From an uncultured Clostridia bacterium (GTDB lineage Bacteria; Bacillota; Clostridia; Christensenellales; UBA1242): a stretch of DNA of 63,743 nucleotides. Of this stretch, positions 16,264 through 24,421 are shown piece after piece; position 1 is the first letter of the stretch; every line of letters starts with the position of its first letter. The stretch covers positions 1 through 63,743 of the forward strand of contig CALKLQ010000053.1 of assembly GCA_937992055.1 (NCBI GenBank), in the 5' to 3' direction. Position numbers and translations under genes: made by a program. The notes beneath the pieces are model-generated. The model did no database searches. It was not told the DNA's origin and worked only from the letters and a program-made list of their open reading frames with translations.

Positions 16264-16884
16264 CTATCTTGAATAGAGCTCGATAATCAAGTGTTCTTTG
16301 ATATTCAAATCAATATCTTCTCTCTTAGGAAGGTCAAGAATTTTACCTGTCAAAGTTTCTGTGTCAAACTCAAGCCACTTTGGCATAACAATTTTCATTC
16401 CTTTAAGTTCTTTAAACATTTCAAGGTCTTTTTTGTTATCTTTAATTGCCACAATATCTCCAGCTTTAACTCTATAAGAAGCAATGTTAACTGTTCTGCC
16501 ATTAACCGTGATATGTCCATGATTTACAATCTGACGGCACTCACTTCTGCTTGAACCAATTCCCATTCTATAAATAACATTGTCAAGTCTTCTTTCAATA
16601 AGTGAAAGCATGTTTTCACCAGTGACACCTTTCATTCTTTCAGCTTCTTCGTAGTATCTTCTAAATTGCTTTTCCAAAATACCATAAGCTTTTTTAACTT
16701 TTTGTTTTTCTCTTAACTGTGTTCCGTATTCTGTAACTCTTTTTCTTGATGCACCATGTTGACCAGGAATTACAGGTCTTCTTTCAAAAGCACATTTTTT
16801 AGTGGTACATCTTTCGCCTTTCAAAAATAATTTACAACCTTCACGACGACATTGTCTGCAGTCAGGTCCAACTGTTTTTGCCAT
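16264..16884 (-). CDS. rpsD: 30S ribosomal protein S4, zinc-binding form
   Basis: Primary 16S binding protein that starts 30S assembly, and a translational repressor in many bacteria. Start ATG at 16884 (206 residues); the longer frame to 16929 lies in rpsK. The N-terminal cysteines CRQCRREGC and ...ERCTTKKC make it the zinc-type S4. The S4 domain RRLDNVIYRMGIGSSRSECR and VNHGHITVNGR are clear. In this genome it lies inside the alpha operon, as in Escherichia coli, rather than alone as in Bacillus. Confidence 0.97.
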   Translation of the reverse strand: MAKTVGPDCRQCRREGCKLFLKGERCTTKKCAFERRPVIPGQHGASRKRVTEYGTQLREKQKVKKAYGILEKQFRRYYEEAERMKGVTGENMLSLIERRLDNVIYRMGIGSSRSECRQIVNHGHITVNGRTVNIASYRVKAGDIVAIKDNKKDLEMFKELKGMKIVMPKWLEFDTETLTGKILDLPKREDIDLNIKEHLIIELYSR

Positions 16885-16898
16885 GTTTTTTCTCCTTT

Positions 16899-17288
16899 TT
16901 AAATTCTTCTTGGTTTTGGAGGACGGCAACCATTGTGAGCAATAGGTGAAACATCCTTAATCATTGTTACACTAATTTCAGCTGTTTGCAATGCTCTAAT
17001 AGCAGCTTCTCTGCCATTACCAGGTCCTTTAACATAAACATCAACACTTCTGATGCCATGTTCTTTTGCGACTTTTGCTGCATCTTCAACACTTTGTTGA
17101 GCTGCAAATGGAGTGCTCTTTTTAGAGCCTTTAAAACCTAGTTTTCCAGAACTAGACCATGAAATCACATTTCCGTTTACATCAGTAAAAGTAACTAAGG
17201 TGTTATTGAAAGAAGATTTGATGTGTACAGCACCTTTATCAATGTTTTTAGAAACTCTTTTCTTTTTTGTTTTAGTTGTTGTTGCCAT
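16899..17288 (-). CDS. rpsK: 30S ribosomal protein S11
   Basis: Platform protein next to the E site and near the mRNA exit. 129 residues with a Lys-rich N-terminus (TTKTKKKRVSKNIDKGAVHI), the core SFNNTLVTFTDVNGNVISWS, and the C-terminal DVSPIAHNGCRPPKPRRI. Spacing to rpsD (14 bp) and rpsM (9 bp) shows one operon. Confidence 0.98.
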   Translation of the reverse strand: MATTTKTKKKRVSKNIDKGAVHIKSSFNNTLVTFTDVNGNVISWSSSGKLGFKGSKKSTPFAAQQSVEDAAKVAKEHGIRSVDVYVKGPGNGREAAIRALQTAEISVTMIKDVSPIAHNGCRPPKPRRI

Positions 17289-17297
17289 AATTTACTC

Positions 17298-17678
17298 CTA
17301 AGCTTTTCCCTTTTTACTGCTTCCGCCAACGACTTTTCTTGGGCCTTTTCTTGTTCTAGTATTTGTTCTTGTGTTTTGACCTCTAACTGGCAAACCTTTA
17401 CGATGACGAACACCTCTATAACATCCAATTTCAGTCAATCTTTTAATATTAAGAGAAACTTCTTTTCTAAGTTCACCCTCAACCGCATAATCCTTTTCAA
17501 TAACCGCACGAAGTTTAGCTATGTCATTTTCATCTAAATCTTTAACACGGATATCAGGGCTAATGCCAGTTTCAGCTAAAATTTTATTTGAAGTTACTCT
17601 GCCTATACCGTAAATATAGGTGAGTCCTATTTCAACTCTTTTTTCTCGTGGTAAATCAACACCAGCGATTCTTGCCAT
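17298..17678 (-). CDS. rpsM: 30S ribosomal protein S13
   Basis: Head protein of the 30S that contacts tRNA and the 50S. 126 residues; MARIAGVDLPREKRVEIGLT, YIYGIGRVTSNKIL and RHRKGLPVRGQNTRTNTRTR are canonical. GGAGGA precedes the ATG. It is separated from rpmJ by an unusually long 180-bp spacer that folds (see 17679-17858). Confidence 0.98.
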   Translation of the reverse strand: MARIAGVDLPREKRVEIGLTYIYGIGRVTSNKILAETGISPDIRVKDLDENDIAKLRAVIEKDYAVEGELRKEVSLNIKRLTEIGCYRGVRHRKGLPVRGQNTRTNTRTRKGPRKVVGGSSKKGKA

Positions 17679-17858
17679 AAAACTTTTCCTCCGAAATTTT
17701 TTAATTGATTGATGTCACATTGTTTTATTGATATAATCAACATAAACAAGAAAGCCCGTGACAAAACCTTCTTGCATATATTTCATCGACATTCCCCAAA
17801 AATTGCCGCGAAGGAATATCGTTTATTTTCAAGGTTCGAAATTTTTTGAAAGTGAATC
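17679..17858 (-). promoter_or_regulatory. Structured leader between rpmJ and rpsM
   Basis: The only long gap within the packed supercluster. On the minus strand AACCTT (17831-17836) can pair with AAGGTT (17765-17770). Inside this, CGATATTCC (17813-17821) pairs with GGAATGTCG (17787-17795) as 9 base pairs with one G-U. A further hairpin CAAGAAG / CTTTCTTG follows. This could be an autoregulatory leader for S4 or S13, or a processing site. No strong promoter was seen. Confidence 0.5.
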
Positions 17859-17975
17859 TTAGCCTTGAGTTTGTTTGTGAGATGGGTCCTTAGGACAAAT
17901 GACCATAACTTTTCCTTCTCTCTTAATAACCTTGCATTTATTGCACATAGGTTTCACAGATGGTCTAACTTTCAT
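17859..17975 (-). CDS. rpmJ: 50S ribosomal protein L36, zinc form
   Basis: 38-residue zinc-binding ribosomal protein. It reads MKVRPSVKPMCNKCKVIKRE and then GKVMVICPKDPSHKQTQG, with CxxC, a third Cys and His ligands. GGAGGG precedes the ATG at 17975. Too short for many gene finders but clearly conserved and in its usual place between infA and rpsM. Confidence 0.96.
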   Translation of the reverse strand: MKVRPSVKPMCNKCKVIKREGKVMVICPKDPSHKQTQG

Positions 17976-17984
17976 TTTTCCCTC

Positions 17985-18206
17985 CTAGTTTTTTGCTCTC
18001 CAAGTGATACGACCTTTTGTCAAATCATAAGGACTCATTTCTATTTTGACCTTATCACCTTCAAGAATTTTTATATAATTCATTCTAAGTCTGCCAGAAA
18101 TATAAGCAGTTATGACATGCCCATTAGATAGGCGAACTTTAAAAGTTGTATTAGGCAAAACCTCTTCAACAACTCCTTCAAATTCTATCACATCTTCTTT
18201 TGACAT
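17985..18206 (-). CDS. infA: Translation initiation factor IF-1
   Basis: S1-like OB-fold protein that blocks the A site during initiation. 73 residues: MSKEDVIEFEGVVEEVLPNT, HVITAYISGRLRMNYIKILEGD and MSPYDLTKGRITWRAK, all characteristic. In the usual map-infA-rpmJ order, with one extra KOW gene between map and infA. Confidence 0.98.
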   Translation of the reverse strand: MSKEDVIEFEGVVEEVLPNTTFKVRLSNGHVITAYISGRLRMNYIKILEGDKVKIEMSPYDLTKGRITWRAKN

Positions 18207-18218
18207 AACAACTCCTTT

Positions 18219-18479
18219 TTAAAATATTTCTTGAGTGCAAAGCACTTTTCTTAAGAATGCATCATTAATTTTTTCGTCATTTTTAATTTTGTCTAAAACA
18301 GCATAAGATTTTTGTTTGAAGACAATATGTTTTTCGCTTTTACGTTTGGGATTAGTAATTTTTTTTGAACGACCATTGACAAGCAAAACTTTGCCGTTTT
18401 CATATCCCCAAACAAAATATGAACAACCAATATCTCGTCCCGCAGTTGAAACAACTATATCTGCGATTTCAAATTTCAT
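18219..18479 (-). CDS. KOW-domain RNA-binding protein
   Basis: 86 residues, beginning MKFEIADIVVSTAGRDIGCS with the KOW-like turn DIGCSYFVWGYENGKVLLV. The middle is basic (KKITNPKRKSEKHIVFKQ). Such small L14e/L6e/L27e-like proteins often sit between map and infA in Clostridia, probably as ribosome-associated or RNA-binding factors. Its start overlaps the map stop by 4 bases. The precise role is unknown. Confidence 0.8.
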   Translation of the reverse strand: MKFEIADIVVSTAGRDIGCSYFVWGYENGKVLLVNGRSKKITNPKRKSEKHIVFKQKSYAVLDKIKNDEKINDAFLRKVLCTQEIF

Positions 18480-19219
18480 AATGTTAAAATCTCCAATCCA
18501 TTTCTAGTTATCAAAACTGTATTTTCATAGTGTGCAGATGGAAGCCCATCTTTTGTGAAAACTCCCCAACCATCACGGCTTAAAAGAACATTCTTTTTTC
18601 CCATATTAATCATTGGTTCTATCGCCAAAGCGGTGTTTTCTTGAATGATATAATGATTGTCTGAACATCTATAATTTGGTATTTGCGGGTCCATGTGCAA
18701 GTTTCTGCCAATTCCATGCCCCACAAATTCCCTGACAACGGAAAAGCCATTTTGCTCAGCGTAATCTTGAATAGCGCTAGAAACGTCATTGAGTTTTCCA
18801 CCAATTTCAAGTTTCTTAAGCCCTTCGTAAAAGCATTGCTTAGTAACATCAATAAGTTTTTGAGCTTGCTTAGAAACTTTTCCAACAGCAAAGGTTCTTG
18901 CTGCATCTGAATAAAGACCCTTATAAATTGCACCCAAATCAATAGAAATTATGTCACCCTCTTGCAATATTTTATCTTCAGAAGGAATGCCATGAACAAC
19001 CATTTCATTAACAGATGCACATATGGTGTTAGGAAAACCATTATAATCTTTAAAAGCAGGAATTCCACCTTTACTAATTATATATTTTTCTATTAAATTG
19101 TCAAGTCTTAATGTAGAAATTCCAGGTTTTATAAGGGTTTCGGCATATTTTAAAGCATCAGATGTTATCTTGCCTGAAACTCTCATGCAATCCATTTCTT
19201 TTTCTGTAAGAGCCATCAT
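18476..19219 (-). CDS. map: Type I methionine aminopeptidase
   Basis: Removes the initiator methionine from new proteins. 247 residues; the pita-bread fold metal ligands are in order: DIISIDLGAIYKGLYSDAA (Asp, Asp), GHGIGRNLHMDP (His), AIEPMINMG (Glu) and the C-terminal YENTVLIT (Glu). The substrate His is in VVHGIPSED. Two adjacent ATGs at 19219 and 19216 follow GGAG. Overlaps adk and the KOW gene by 4 bases each. Confidence 0.97.
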   Translation of the reverse strand: MMALTEKEMDCMRVSGKITSDALKYAETLIKPGISTLRLDNLIEKYIISKGGIPAFKDYNGFPNTICASVNEMVVHGIPSEDKILQEGDIISIDLGAIYKGLYSDAARTFAVGKVSKQAQKLIDVTKQCFYEGLKKLEIGGKLNDVSSAIQDYAEQNGFSVVREFVGHGIGRNLHMDPQIPNYRCSDNHYIIQENTALAIEPMINMGKKNVLLSRDGWGVFTKDGLPSAHYENTVLITRNGLEILTL

Positions 19220-19830
19220 TTTATCTCCAAAAAACTTAATATCTCGTTAAAAGTATCATTAGAGGATGAACTTGATTTAACTTTAATCAATTTATCTTGA
19301 TTAGAATAAAATTCAATTAATGGAAATGTTTCTTCTTCATAAATCTTAAAACGTTCTTCTATAACGTGAGGCAGGTCATCTTCTCTTTGAATAAGTTTTC
19401 CACCACAATCGCAAGAATTCATGCTATGAAGATTTACATTATAAACCTTTCCACAATTTTGACAAATCCTTCTACCCGCCAAACGTTCTTTAATGACATC
19501 GTAAGGCGTATCTATATAAATAACTTTGTCAATCTTTGCAATTTCATCTAATTTTTTTGCTTGGAAAAGTGTTCTAGGAAAACCATCTAAAATTATATCT
19601 GAGCCACACTCGTTTAGCTTTTCACATAATAGTTTTAGAACAATCTCATCAGAAACAAGTTCGCCCTTTGTAATAATCTGTCTTAACATTTCCCCAAATT
19701 CGTTATTTAGAGCAATAGTTTTTCTAATTATTTCACCAGTAGATATGTGGCAAAAGTTCAATCTTTCTTGAAAAAGTTTTGAAATAGTACCTTTGCCACA
19801 ACCAGGGGCTCCTAAAAGGATCAATATCAT
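19216..19830 (-). CDS. adk: Adenylate kinase, zinc-type lid
   Basis: Interconverts ATP, AMP and ADP. 204 residues; P-loop GAPGCGKGT at residue 7; AMP-binding HISTGEIIRK and DGFPRTLFQAK. The lid carries cysteines ICQNCGKVYNVN...CDCGGKL, so it binds structural zinc, as is common in Gram-positives. Overlaps secY and map. Confidence 0.97.
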   Translation of the reverse strand: MILILLGAPGCGKGTISKLFQERLNFCHISTGEIIRKTIALNNEFGEMLRQIITKGELVSDEIVLKLLCEKLNECGSDIILDGFPRTLFQAKKLDEIAKIDKVIYIDTPYDVIKERLAGRRICQNCGKVYNVNLHSMNSCDCGGKLIQREDDLPHVIEERFKIYEEETFPLIEFYSNQDKLIKVKSSSSSNDTFNEILSFLEIK

Positions 19831-21128
19831 TTTAAAAATCCTTTATAATTTCTCATTAACATTTGTGCTTCTAACTGTTTATCCAACTCTAATGCAACTG
19901 AAACAATAATCATAAGTCCGGTAGCACTAAACGCATTTATAAGTGATGAATCTAAAGCCGTTCCCGCACCTTTTAAAGCTAAAGATGGAATTAAAGCAAT
20001 GAAAGCTAAAAATAATGCACCAAAGAAGGTTATTCTAGACGAAATACGTTTTAAATAATCAGCGGTTGGTTTTCCAGGTCTAATGCTTGGGATAAATCCA
20101 CCATTTTGTTGAATTCGCTTACTAACATCTTCTGGATTAAATATTATTTGCGAATAGAAATATGTGAAGAATAAAATTAGTAATGCAGTTAAAATAATAT
20201 AAACCCAGGTACCTGTTCCTAAATATTTAGCATACCAAAAATATGCATTTGAATTTGGCCAGAACATATTGAATAAAAGTTGAGGGAAAGTCAACAAGGC
20301 ATTTGCAAAAATGATTGGCATAACTCCAGAACCATTAACTCTGATAGGAATATAAGAGCTCTGTCCTCCATACATTTTTCTTCCCTTAATTTGCTTTGCA
20401 TATTGAACAGGAACCCGTCTTTCTGCAGAATCAACAAAAACGATAAGTCCAAAAATCAATAATATTGCAAGAGCAAAAATCAATAATGTCCAAAGATAAT
20501 TTATATTTCCACCAAAAACTTCTTGGAATGCATTTAAAATTGCGGTGCCAGCAGATGACAAAATACCAACAAAGATAAGAAGTGACATTCCATTGCCCAC
20601 ACCCAGTTCTGTGATTCTTTCACCTAACCAAACGGTAAACATTCCACCAGAAATTAAAACTGTTGCAATGATAGTGCAAGCAAGCCAAGTTGGCGCACCA
20701 TTCCAGAGCATATTTGGATCAATATACTCTTTAAAAGCAATCACTATTCCAACAGCTTGGATAACTGAAAGTACCAAAGCAGCAATTCTTGTATAAAGGC
20801 TCATTTTTTTTCTGCCCTCTTCACCCTGTTGACTGAGTCTTTCAAGAGCAGGAATTGCAACTGCAAGAAGTTGGATAATTATTGAAGCACTAATATATGG
20901 CGAAACACCAAGGGCAAGAAAGGAACCATTTGCCAAAGCTCCACCACTAATCGAACTTAAAAGTCCTAAAAATTCATTGCCTGTAGCTTGAGTGCCAAAA
21001 GCTGACACATCAATGCCAGGAACTGGTAGCCAACAACCTACTCTAAAAATAAACAAAAGAAGCAAGGTGAGAAGAATCTTCCCCCTTAATTCTTTTACTT
21101 TAAACGCGTTAATGAATGTTTTAAACAT
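19827..21128 (-). CDS. secY: Preprotein translocase subunit SecY
   Basis: Channel subunit of the Sec translocon. 433 residues with ten hydrophobic segments. Key features: the first membrane helix ILLTLLLLFIFRVGCWLPVPGID, plug-region LLSSISGGALANGSFLALGV, RRVPVQYAKQIKGRKMYGGQ in the cytoplasmic loop and FNPEDVSKRIQQNGGFIPSI. Overlaps rplO by 1 base and adk by 4, tying membrane insertion to ribosome synthesis. Confidence 0.98.
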   Translation of the reverse strand: MFKTFINAFKVKELRGKILLTLLLLFIFRVGCWLPVPGIDVSAFGTQATGNEFLGLLSSISGGALANGSFLALGVSPYISASIIIQLLAVAIPALERLSQQGEEGRKKMSLYTRIAALVLSVIQAVGIVIAFKEYIDPNMLWNGAPTWLACTIIATVLISGGMFTVWLGERITELGVGNGMSLLIFVGILSSAGTAILNAFQEVFGGNINYLWTLLIFALAILLIFGLIVFVDSAERRVPVQYAKQIKGRKMYGGQSSYIPIRVNGSGVMPIIFANALLTFPQLLFNMFWPNSNAYFWYAKYLGTGTWVYIILTALLILFFTYFYSQIIFNPEDVSKRIQQNGGFIPSIRPGKPTADYLKRISSRITFFGALFLAFIALIPSLALKGAGTALDSSLINAFSATGLMIIVSVALELDKQLEAQMLMRNYKGFLK

Positions 21129-21574
21129 TAAATCACCTCAATTTTACCGCCAGCTTTTTCAATTTTTTCGATAGCAGATTTAGTAAATTTGCTAGCTTTA
21201 ATTGTTAGCGGTTTGGTCAATTCTCCGTTTCCTAAAACTTTTAATCCATAAGGTTGTCTTTTACCAACCAATCTATTCACATAAAGAAGTTCTTCATCAA
21301 TAACTGTGTTAGCTTCAAACATATCAAGATCTCCAACATTTACAGTTGAATAACTTTTTTTGAAGTCATAGTTATTAAATCCTCTAATTGGAAGTTTTCT
21401 AATAAGAGGAAGTTGTCCACCTTCAAATCCAGGTCTAACGCCACCACCACTACGAGCGTTTTGTCCTTTTTGACCCTTACCACTAGTTTTTCCAAGACCA
21501 CTTCCAATTCCTCTGCCCTTTCTAAATTTAGCAGTTTTAGAATTGTCTGCAGGTTTTAACTCATGTAATTTCAT
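21128..21574 (-). CDS. rplO: 50S ribosomal protein L15
   Basis: Late-assembly 50S protein. 148 residues; canonical Gly-rich KFRKGRGIGSGLGKTSGKGQ and GVRPGFEGGQLPLIRKLP, with the C-terminal domain LTKPLTIKASKFTKSAIEKI. Ordered rpmD-rplO-secY. Confidence 0.98.
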   Translation of the reverse strand: MKLHELKPADNSKTAKFRKGRGIGSGLGKTSGKGQKGQNARSGGGVRPGFEGGQLPLIRKLPIRGFNNYDFKKSYSTVNVGDLDMFEANTVIDEELLYVNRLVGKRQPYGLKVLGNGELTKPLTIKASKFTKSAIEKIEKAGGKIEVI

Positions 21575-21587
21575 GCTCCAAATCCTC

Positions 21588-21779
21588 CTATTTAACTTCT
21601 TCTACTTTGAGTAGATGAGCAACATGAGCAATACTTCCTCTAATACTTTCATTATCAGGGAATTGCTTTGTTTGACCCAATTTTTTAAATCCCAAAGCTT
21701 CAATAATTTTAGCTTGATTTTTGTTGTAGCCTATGCAACTTCTAACATAGGTAACATTAATTTTCTTTTCTTGTGCCAT
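21588..21779 (-). CDS. rpmD: 50S ribosomal protein L30
   Basis: 63 residues: INVTYVRSCIGYNKNQAKII and LGFKKLGQTKQFPDNESIRG are the L30 core. Start overlaps the rpsE stop by one base. Confidence 0.96.
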   Translation of the reverse strand: MAQEKKINVTYVRSCIGYNKNQAKIIEALGFKKLGQTKQFPDNESIRGSIAHVAHLLKVEEVK

Positions 21780-22303
21780 TATAAAATCTCCTCTGGGGAT
21801 TTACCACGTTTAGCAGCAACTTCTTCAACAGTTCTTATTGAAAGAAGACCATTTAAGGTTGCTTTAACGCAGTTGATTTTGTTTGTGGAACCATGAATTT
21901 TGGTAACAATGTCTTTAATCCCTGCAAGTTCAATAACGGAACGAGCACTACCACCAGCAATAACTCCACAACCAGGTTTTGCAGGAAGCAAATGAATTTC
22001 GCTAGTAGAAAATTTACCAACAGCTTCATGTGGAATAGTTCCATTGATGATATTGATTTTTTTCATGTTCTTTTTAGCTCTTTCAGTTGCTTTTTCAACA
22101 GCCATAGGAACCTCACTAGCTTTTCCTGTTGCAATTCCAACACTGCCATTTCTATCACCAACAACCACAAGCGCAGAAAAACGCATTGTTCTTCCACCTT
22201 TAACAACCTTGGTAACCCTTCTTACAGAAACCAAAATTTTATCAATATCATCCTGTCTTTTTGTTCTATCAGAATTTCTGAATTTTTCTCTTTTCTCTTC
22301 CAT
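21779..22303 (-). CDS. rpsE: 30S ribosomal protein S5
   Basis: Part of the decoding-fidelity centre with S4 and S12. 174 residues from the second ATG (22303), which has the better distance from GGGGGA; 22306 is also possible. Motifs: VVKGGRTMRFSALVVVGDRN, GIATGKASEVPMAVEKA, PAKPGCGVIAGGSARSVIEL. A dozen charged residues precede the fold. Confidence 0.97.
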   Translation of the reverse strand: MEEKREKFRNSDRTKRQDDIDKILVSVRRVTKVVKGGRTMRFSALVVVGDRNGSVGIATGKASEVPMAVEKATERAKKNMKKINIINGTIPHEAVGKFSTSEIHLLPAKPGCGVIAGGSARSVIELAGIKDIVTKIHGSTNKINCVKATLNGLLSIRTVEEVAAKRGKSPEEIL

Positions 22304-22312
22304 CATTTCCCC

Positions 22313-22681
22313 CTAAAAATTAAGACCTTTTGAACGAGCGCCTTCTGCAAGAGCTTGAACTCTGCCAGTATACAAATATCCGCCTCTGTCAAAAACAACA
22401 TTATCAATGTTTTTGCTTTTAGCTCTTTCAGCAACAGTTTCGCCAACTAATCTTGCTTGTTCAGTTTTGTTTTTACCTTCCAAAACTGATTTAAGTTCCT
22501 TTTCTTTTGTGGAAACAGAAACAAGAGTAACACCTTTTTCATCATCTATAATTTGTGCATAGATTTCATTTAGACTTCTATAAACATTAAGTCTTGGTCT
22601 TTCGGCAGTTCCAGAAATTTTTCTTCTTACTCTAACATGACGAACAACTCTGTTTTTGTTTTTATCTTGTTTAGTTAACAT
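22313..22681 (-). CDS. rplR: 50S ribosomal protein L18
   Basis: Binds 5S rRNA in the central protuberance. 122 residues: RHVRVRRKISGTAERPRLNV, YAQIIDDEKGVTLVSVST, FDRGGYLYTGRVQALAEGAR, GLNF at the end. Standard position between rplF and rpsE. Confidence 0.98.
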   Translation of the reverse strand: MLTKQDKNKNRVVRHVRVRRKISGTAERPRLNVYRSLNEIYAQIIDDEKGVTLVSVSTKEKELKSVLEGKNKTEQARLVGETVAERAKSKNIDNVVFDRGGYLYTGRVQALAEGARSKGLNF

Positions 22682-22689
22682 AACAGCTC

Positions 22690-23238
22690 CTATTTTTTGC
22701 CTTTACCGGCAGTTTTTCCGACTTTTCTAATCACAACTTCATCAGAATACTTAATTCCATAACCATGATAAGGTTCAACAGGTTTAAGAGCTCTAATTTT
22801 AGCTGCATATTGGCCAACCATTTGTTTATCTATTCCTGAAACCAAAATTTCAGTAGCAGATGGACATTCCAATTTAATTCCATCGTCCTCAACAACTTCA
22901 ACGTTGTGAGAAAGACCAATATTCATTACAATTTTGTTTCCCTGTTTAGAAACTTTATAACCGACACCTTTAATTTCAAGCTTTTTTGAAAATCCTTCAC
23001 TCACACCATGAACCATATTGTTCAAAAGCGCTCTATAAAGACCATGTTTAGCTTTAGCATCGTTGGTTTCATTTGTTCTAGTCAAACAAATAACACCATT
23101 TTCACATTTAACAACAATTTGTTTATCAATATCTTGAGAAAGTTTGCCTTTTGGACCATTGACAACAACATTTTGTCCATTTAGTTCAACGGTGACTCCA
23201 GCAGGGAGTATAATTTCTTTTCTTCCAATTCTAGACAT
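22690..23238 (-). CDS. rplF: 50S ribosomal protein L6
   Basis: 182 residues with the duplicated L6 fold: SRIGRKEIILPAGVTVELNG, VVNGPKGKLSQDI, then GVGYKVSKQGNKIVMNIGLS and KPVEPYHGYGIKYSDEVVIR. Near the sarcin-ricin loop and the factor-binding site. Confidence 0.98.
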   Translation of the reverse strand: MSRIGRKEIILPAGVTVELNGQNVVVNGPKGKLSQDIDKQIVVKCENGVICLTRTNETNDAKAKHGLYRALLNNMVHGVSEGFSKKLEIKGVGYKVSKQGNKIVMNIGLSHNVEVVEDDGIKLECPSATEILVSGIDKQMVGQYAAKIRALKPVEPYHGYGIKYSDEVVIRKVGKTAGKGKK

Positions 23239-23247
23239 AATTTCCTC

Positions 23248-23640
23248 CTACCATACATATGCAAGCACTTCACCGCCTACACCTTTTTCTCTAGCTTGCT
23301 TATCTGTTAAAATTCCCTTATTAGTGGAAATGATAGCAATTCCCAAACCACTTATAACCTTAGGAAGTTTGTCGCATGGAGCATAAACTCTAAGTCCAGG
23401 TTTTGAAATTCTTTTAAGTCCAGAAATAACACTTTCATTATCCATGTATTTCAAGGTGATTTTAATATTTTTAAAATTGCCACAATTAACAATTTCAAAA
23501 TTTGAAATATAACCTTCATTTAAGAGGATTTGAGCGATTGCAAGTTTTTCATTTGAAACACTTACTTCAACAACCTCGTGCCTTGCACTGATTGCATTTC
23601 TAATTCTTGTAAGCATATCTGCTATTGGATCATTAACCAT
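23248..23640 (-). CDS. rpsH: 30S ribosomal protein S8
   Basis: 130 residues: NDPIADMLTRIRNAISARHE at the start and ISTNKGILTDKQAREKGVGG with VLAYVW at the end. Central 16S binder. In Escherichia coli S8 represses the spc operon; no equivalent site was identified here. Confidence 0.98.
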   Translation of the reverse strand: MVNDPIADMLTRIRNAISARHEVVEVSVSNEKLAIAQILLNEGYISNFEIVNCGNFKNIKITLKYMDNESVISGLKRISKPGLRVYAPCDKLPKVISGLGIAIISTNKGILTDKQAREKGVGGEVLAYVW

Positions 23641-23655
23641 AATTTCGTCCTCCTC

Positions 23656-23841
23656 TTACCAACTTGCCTTTTTAACGCCAGGAATTTCACCCTTGTTAGC
23701 AAGTTCTCTAAAACAAATTCTGCAAAGACCATATTTTTTAAGCACTGCATGAGGTCTTCCGCAAATACTACAACGAGTGTATTCACGAGTAGCATATTTT
23801 TGTTTTCTTTGTTGTTTTTCAATTAAAGCTTTTTTTGCCAT
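23656..23841 (-). CDS. rpsN: 30S ribosomal protein S14, zinc type
   Basis: 61 residues, the short type Z form: CSICGRPHAVLKKYGLCRIC gives two CxxC pairs for zinc, followed by FRELANKGEIPGVKKASW. AGGAGG precedes the ATG. Confidence 0.97.
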   Translation of the reverse strand: MAKKALIEKQQRKQKYATREYTRCSICGRPHAVLKKYGLCRICFRELANKGEIPGVKKASW

Positions 23842-23852
23842 TATAGCTCCTC

Positions 23853-24407
23853 CTATCTTTCTCTAAAAGGCATACCAACTGCCTTTAAGAGTGCAAGTGC
23901 TTCGCTGTCTGATTGCGCTGAAGTTACAATCATAACATCAAGTCCTCTAGTTCTTTCGACTTTATCATAAACTATTTCTGGGAAAATAAGTTGTTCTTTA
24001 ATTCCCATAGCATAATTTCCATGACCATCAAATGATTTTGGAGAAATTCCTCTAAAGTCACGAAGTCTTGGAAGAGCTATTGAAATGAGCTTATCCAAAA
24101 ATTGATACATTTTGTCGCCTCTTAAAGTTACTTTTGCACCAATTTTCATGCCTTGTCTAACCTTAAAGTTAGATATAGCTTTTTTAGCAGTAGTAGGAAT
24201 TGCTTTTTGACCTGCTATTGCAGTCAACTCATCAACAGCTAAATTATAGCTTTTAGAGTTATCTTTAACTTCGCCAAGTCCCATATTTAAAACAATTTTT
24301 TCAATTTTAGGAACTTCATTGACGTTTTTATACCCAAATTCTTTAATAAGATAAGGAACAACTTCATCTTTATAAAACTTTTTGAGTCTGTTTTCAATCT
24401 TAGCCAT
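23853..24407 (-). CDS. rplE: 50S ribosomal protein L5
   Basis: 5S rRNA-binding protein. 184 residues: VPKIEKIVLNMGLGEVKDNS, GQKAIPTTAKKAISNFKVRQ, RDFRGISPKSFDGHGNYAMG. A slightly longer N-terminal segment precedes the fold. Standard order rplX-rplE-rpsN. Confidence 0.98.
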   Translation of the reverse strand: MAKIENRLKKFYKDEVVPYLIKEFGYKNVNEVPKIEKIVLNMGLGEVKDNSKSYNLAVDELTAIAGQKAIPTTAKKAISNFKVRQGMKIGAKVTLRGDKMYQFLDKLISIALPRLRDFRGISPKSFDGHGNYAMGIKEQLIFPEIVYDKVERTRGLDVMIVTSAQSDSEALALLKAVGMPFRER

Positions 24408-24421
24408 TTAAATTTTTCCTC

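Noticed and set aside
17826..17848. GGTTCGAAA resembling a tRNA T-loop
   Set aside because: No acceptor stem, D-arm or anticodon arm fits around it; it belongs to the rpsM leader.
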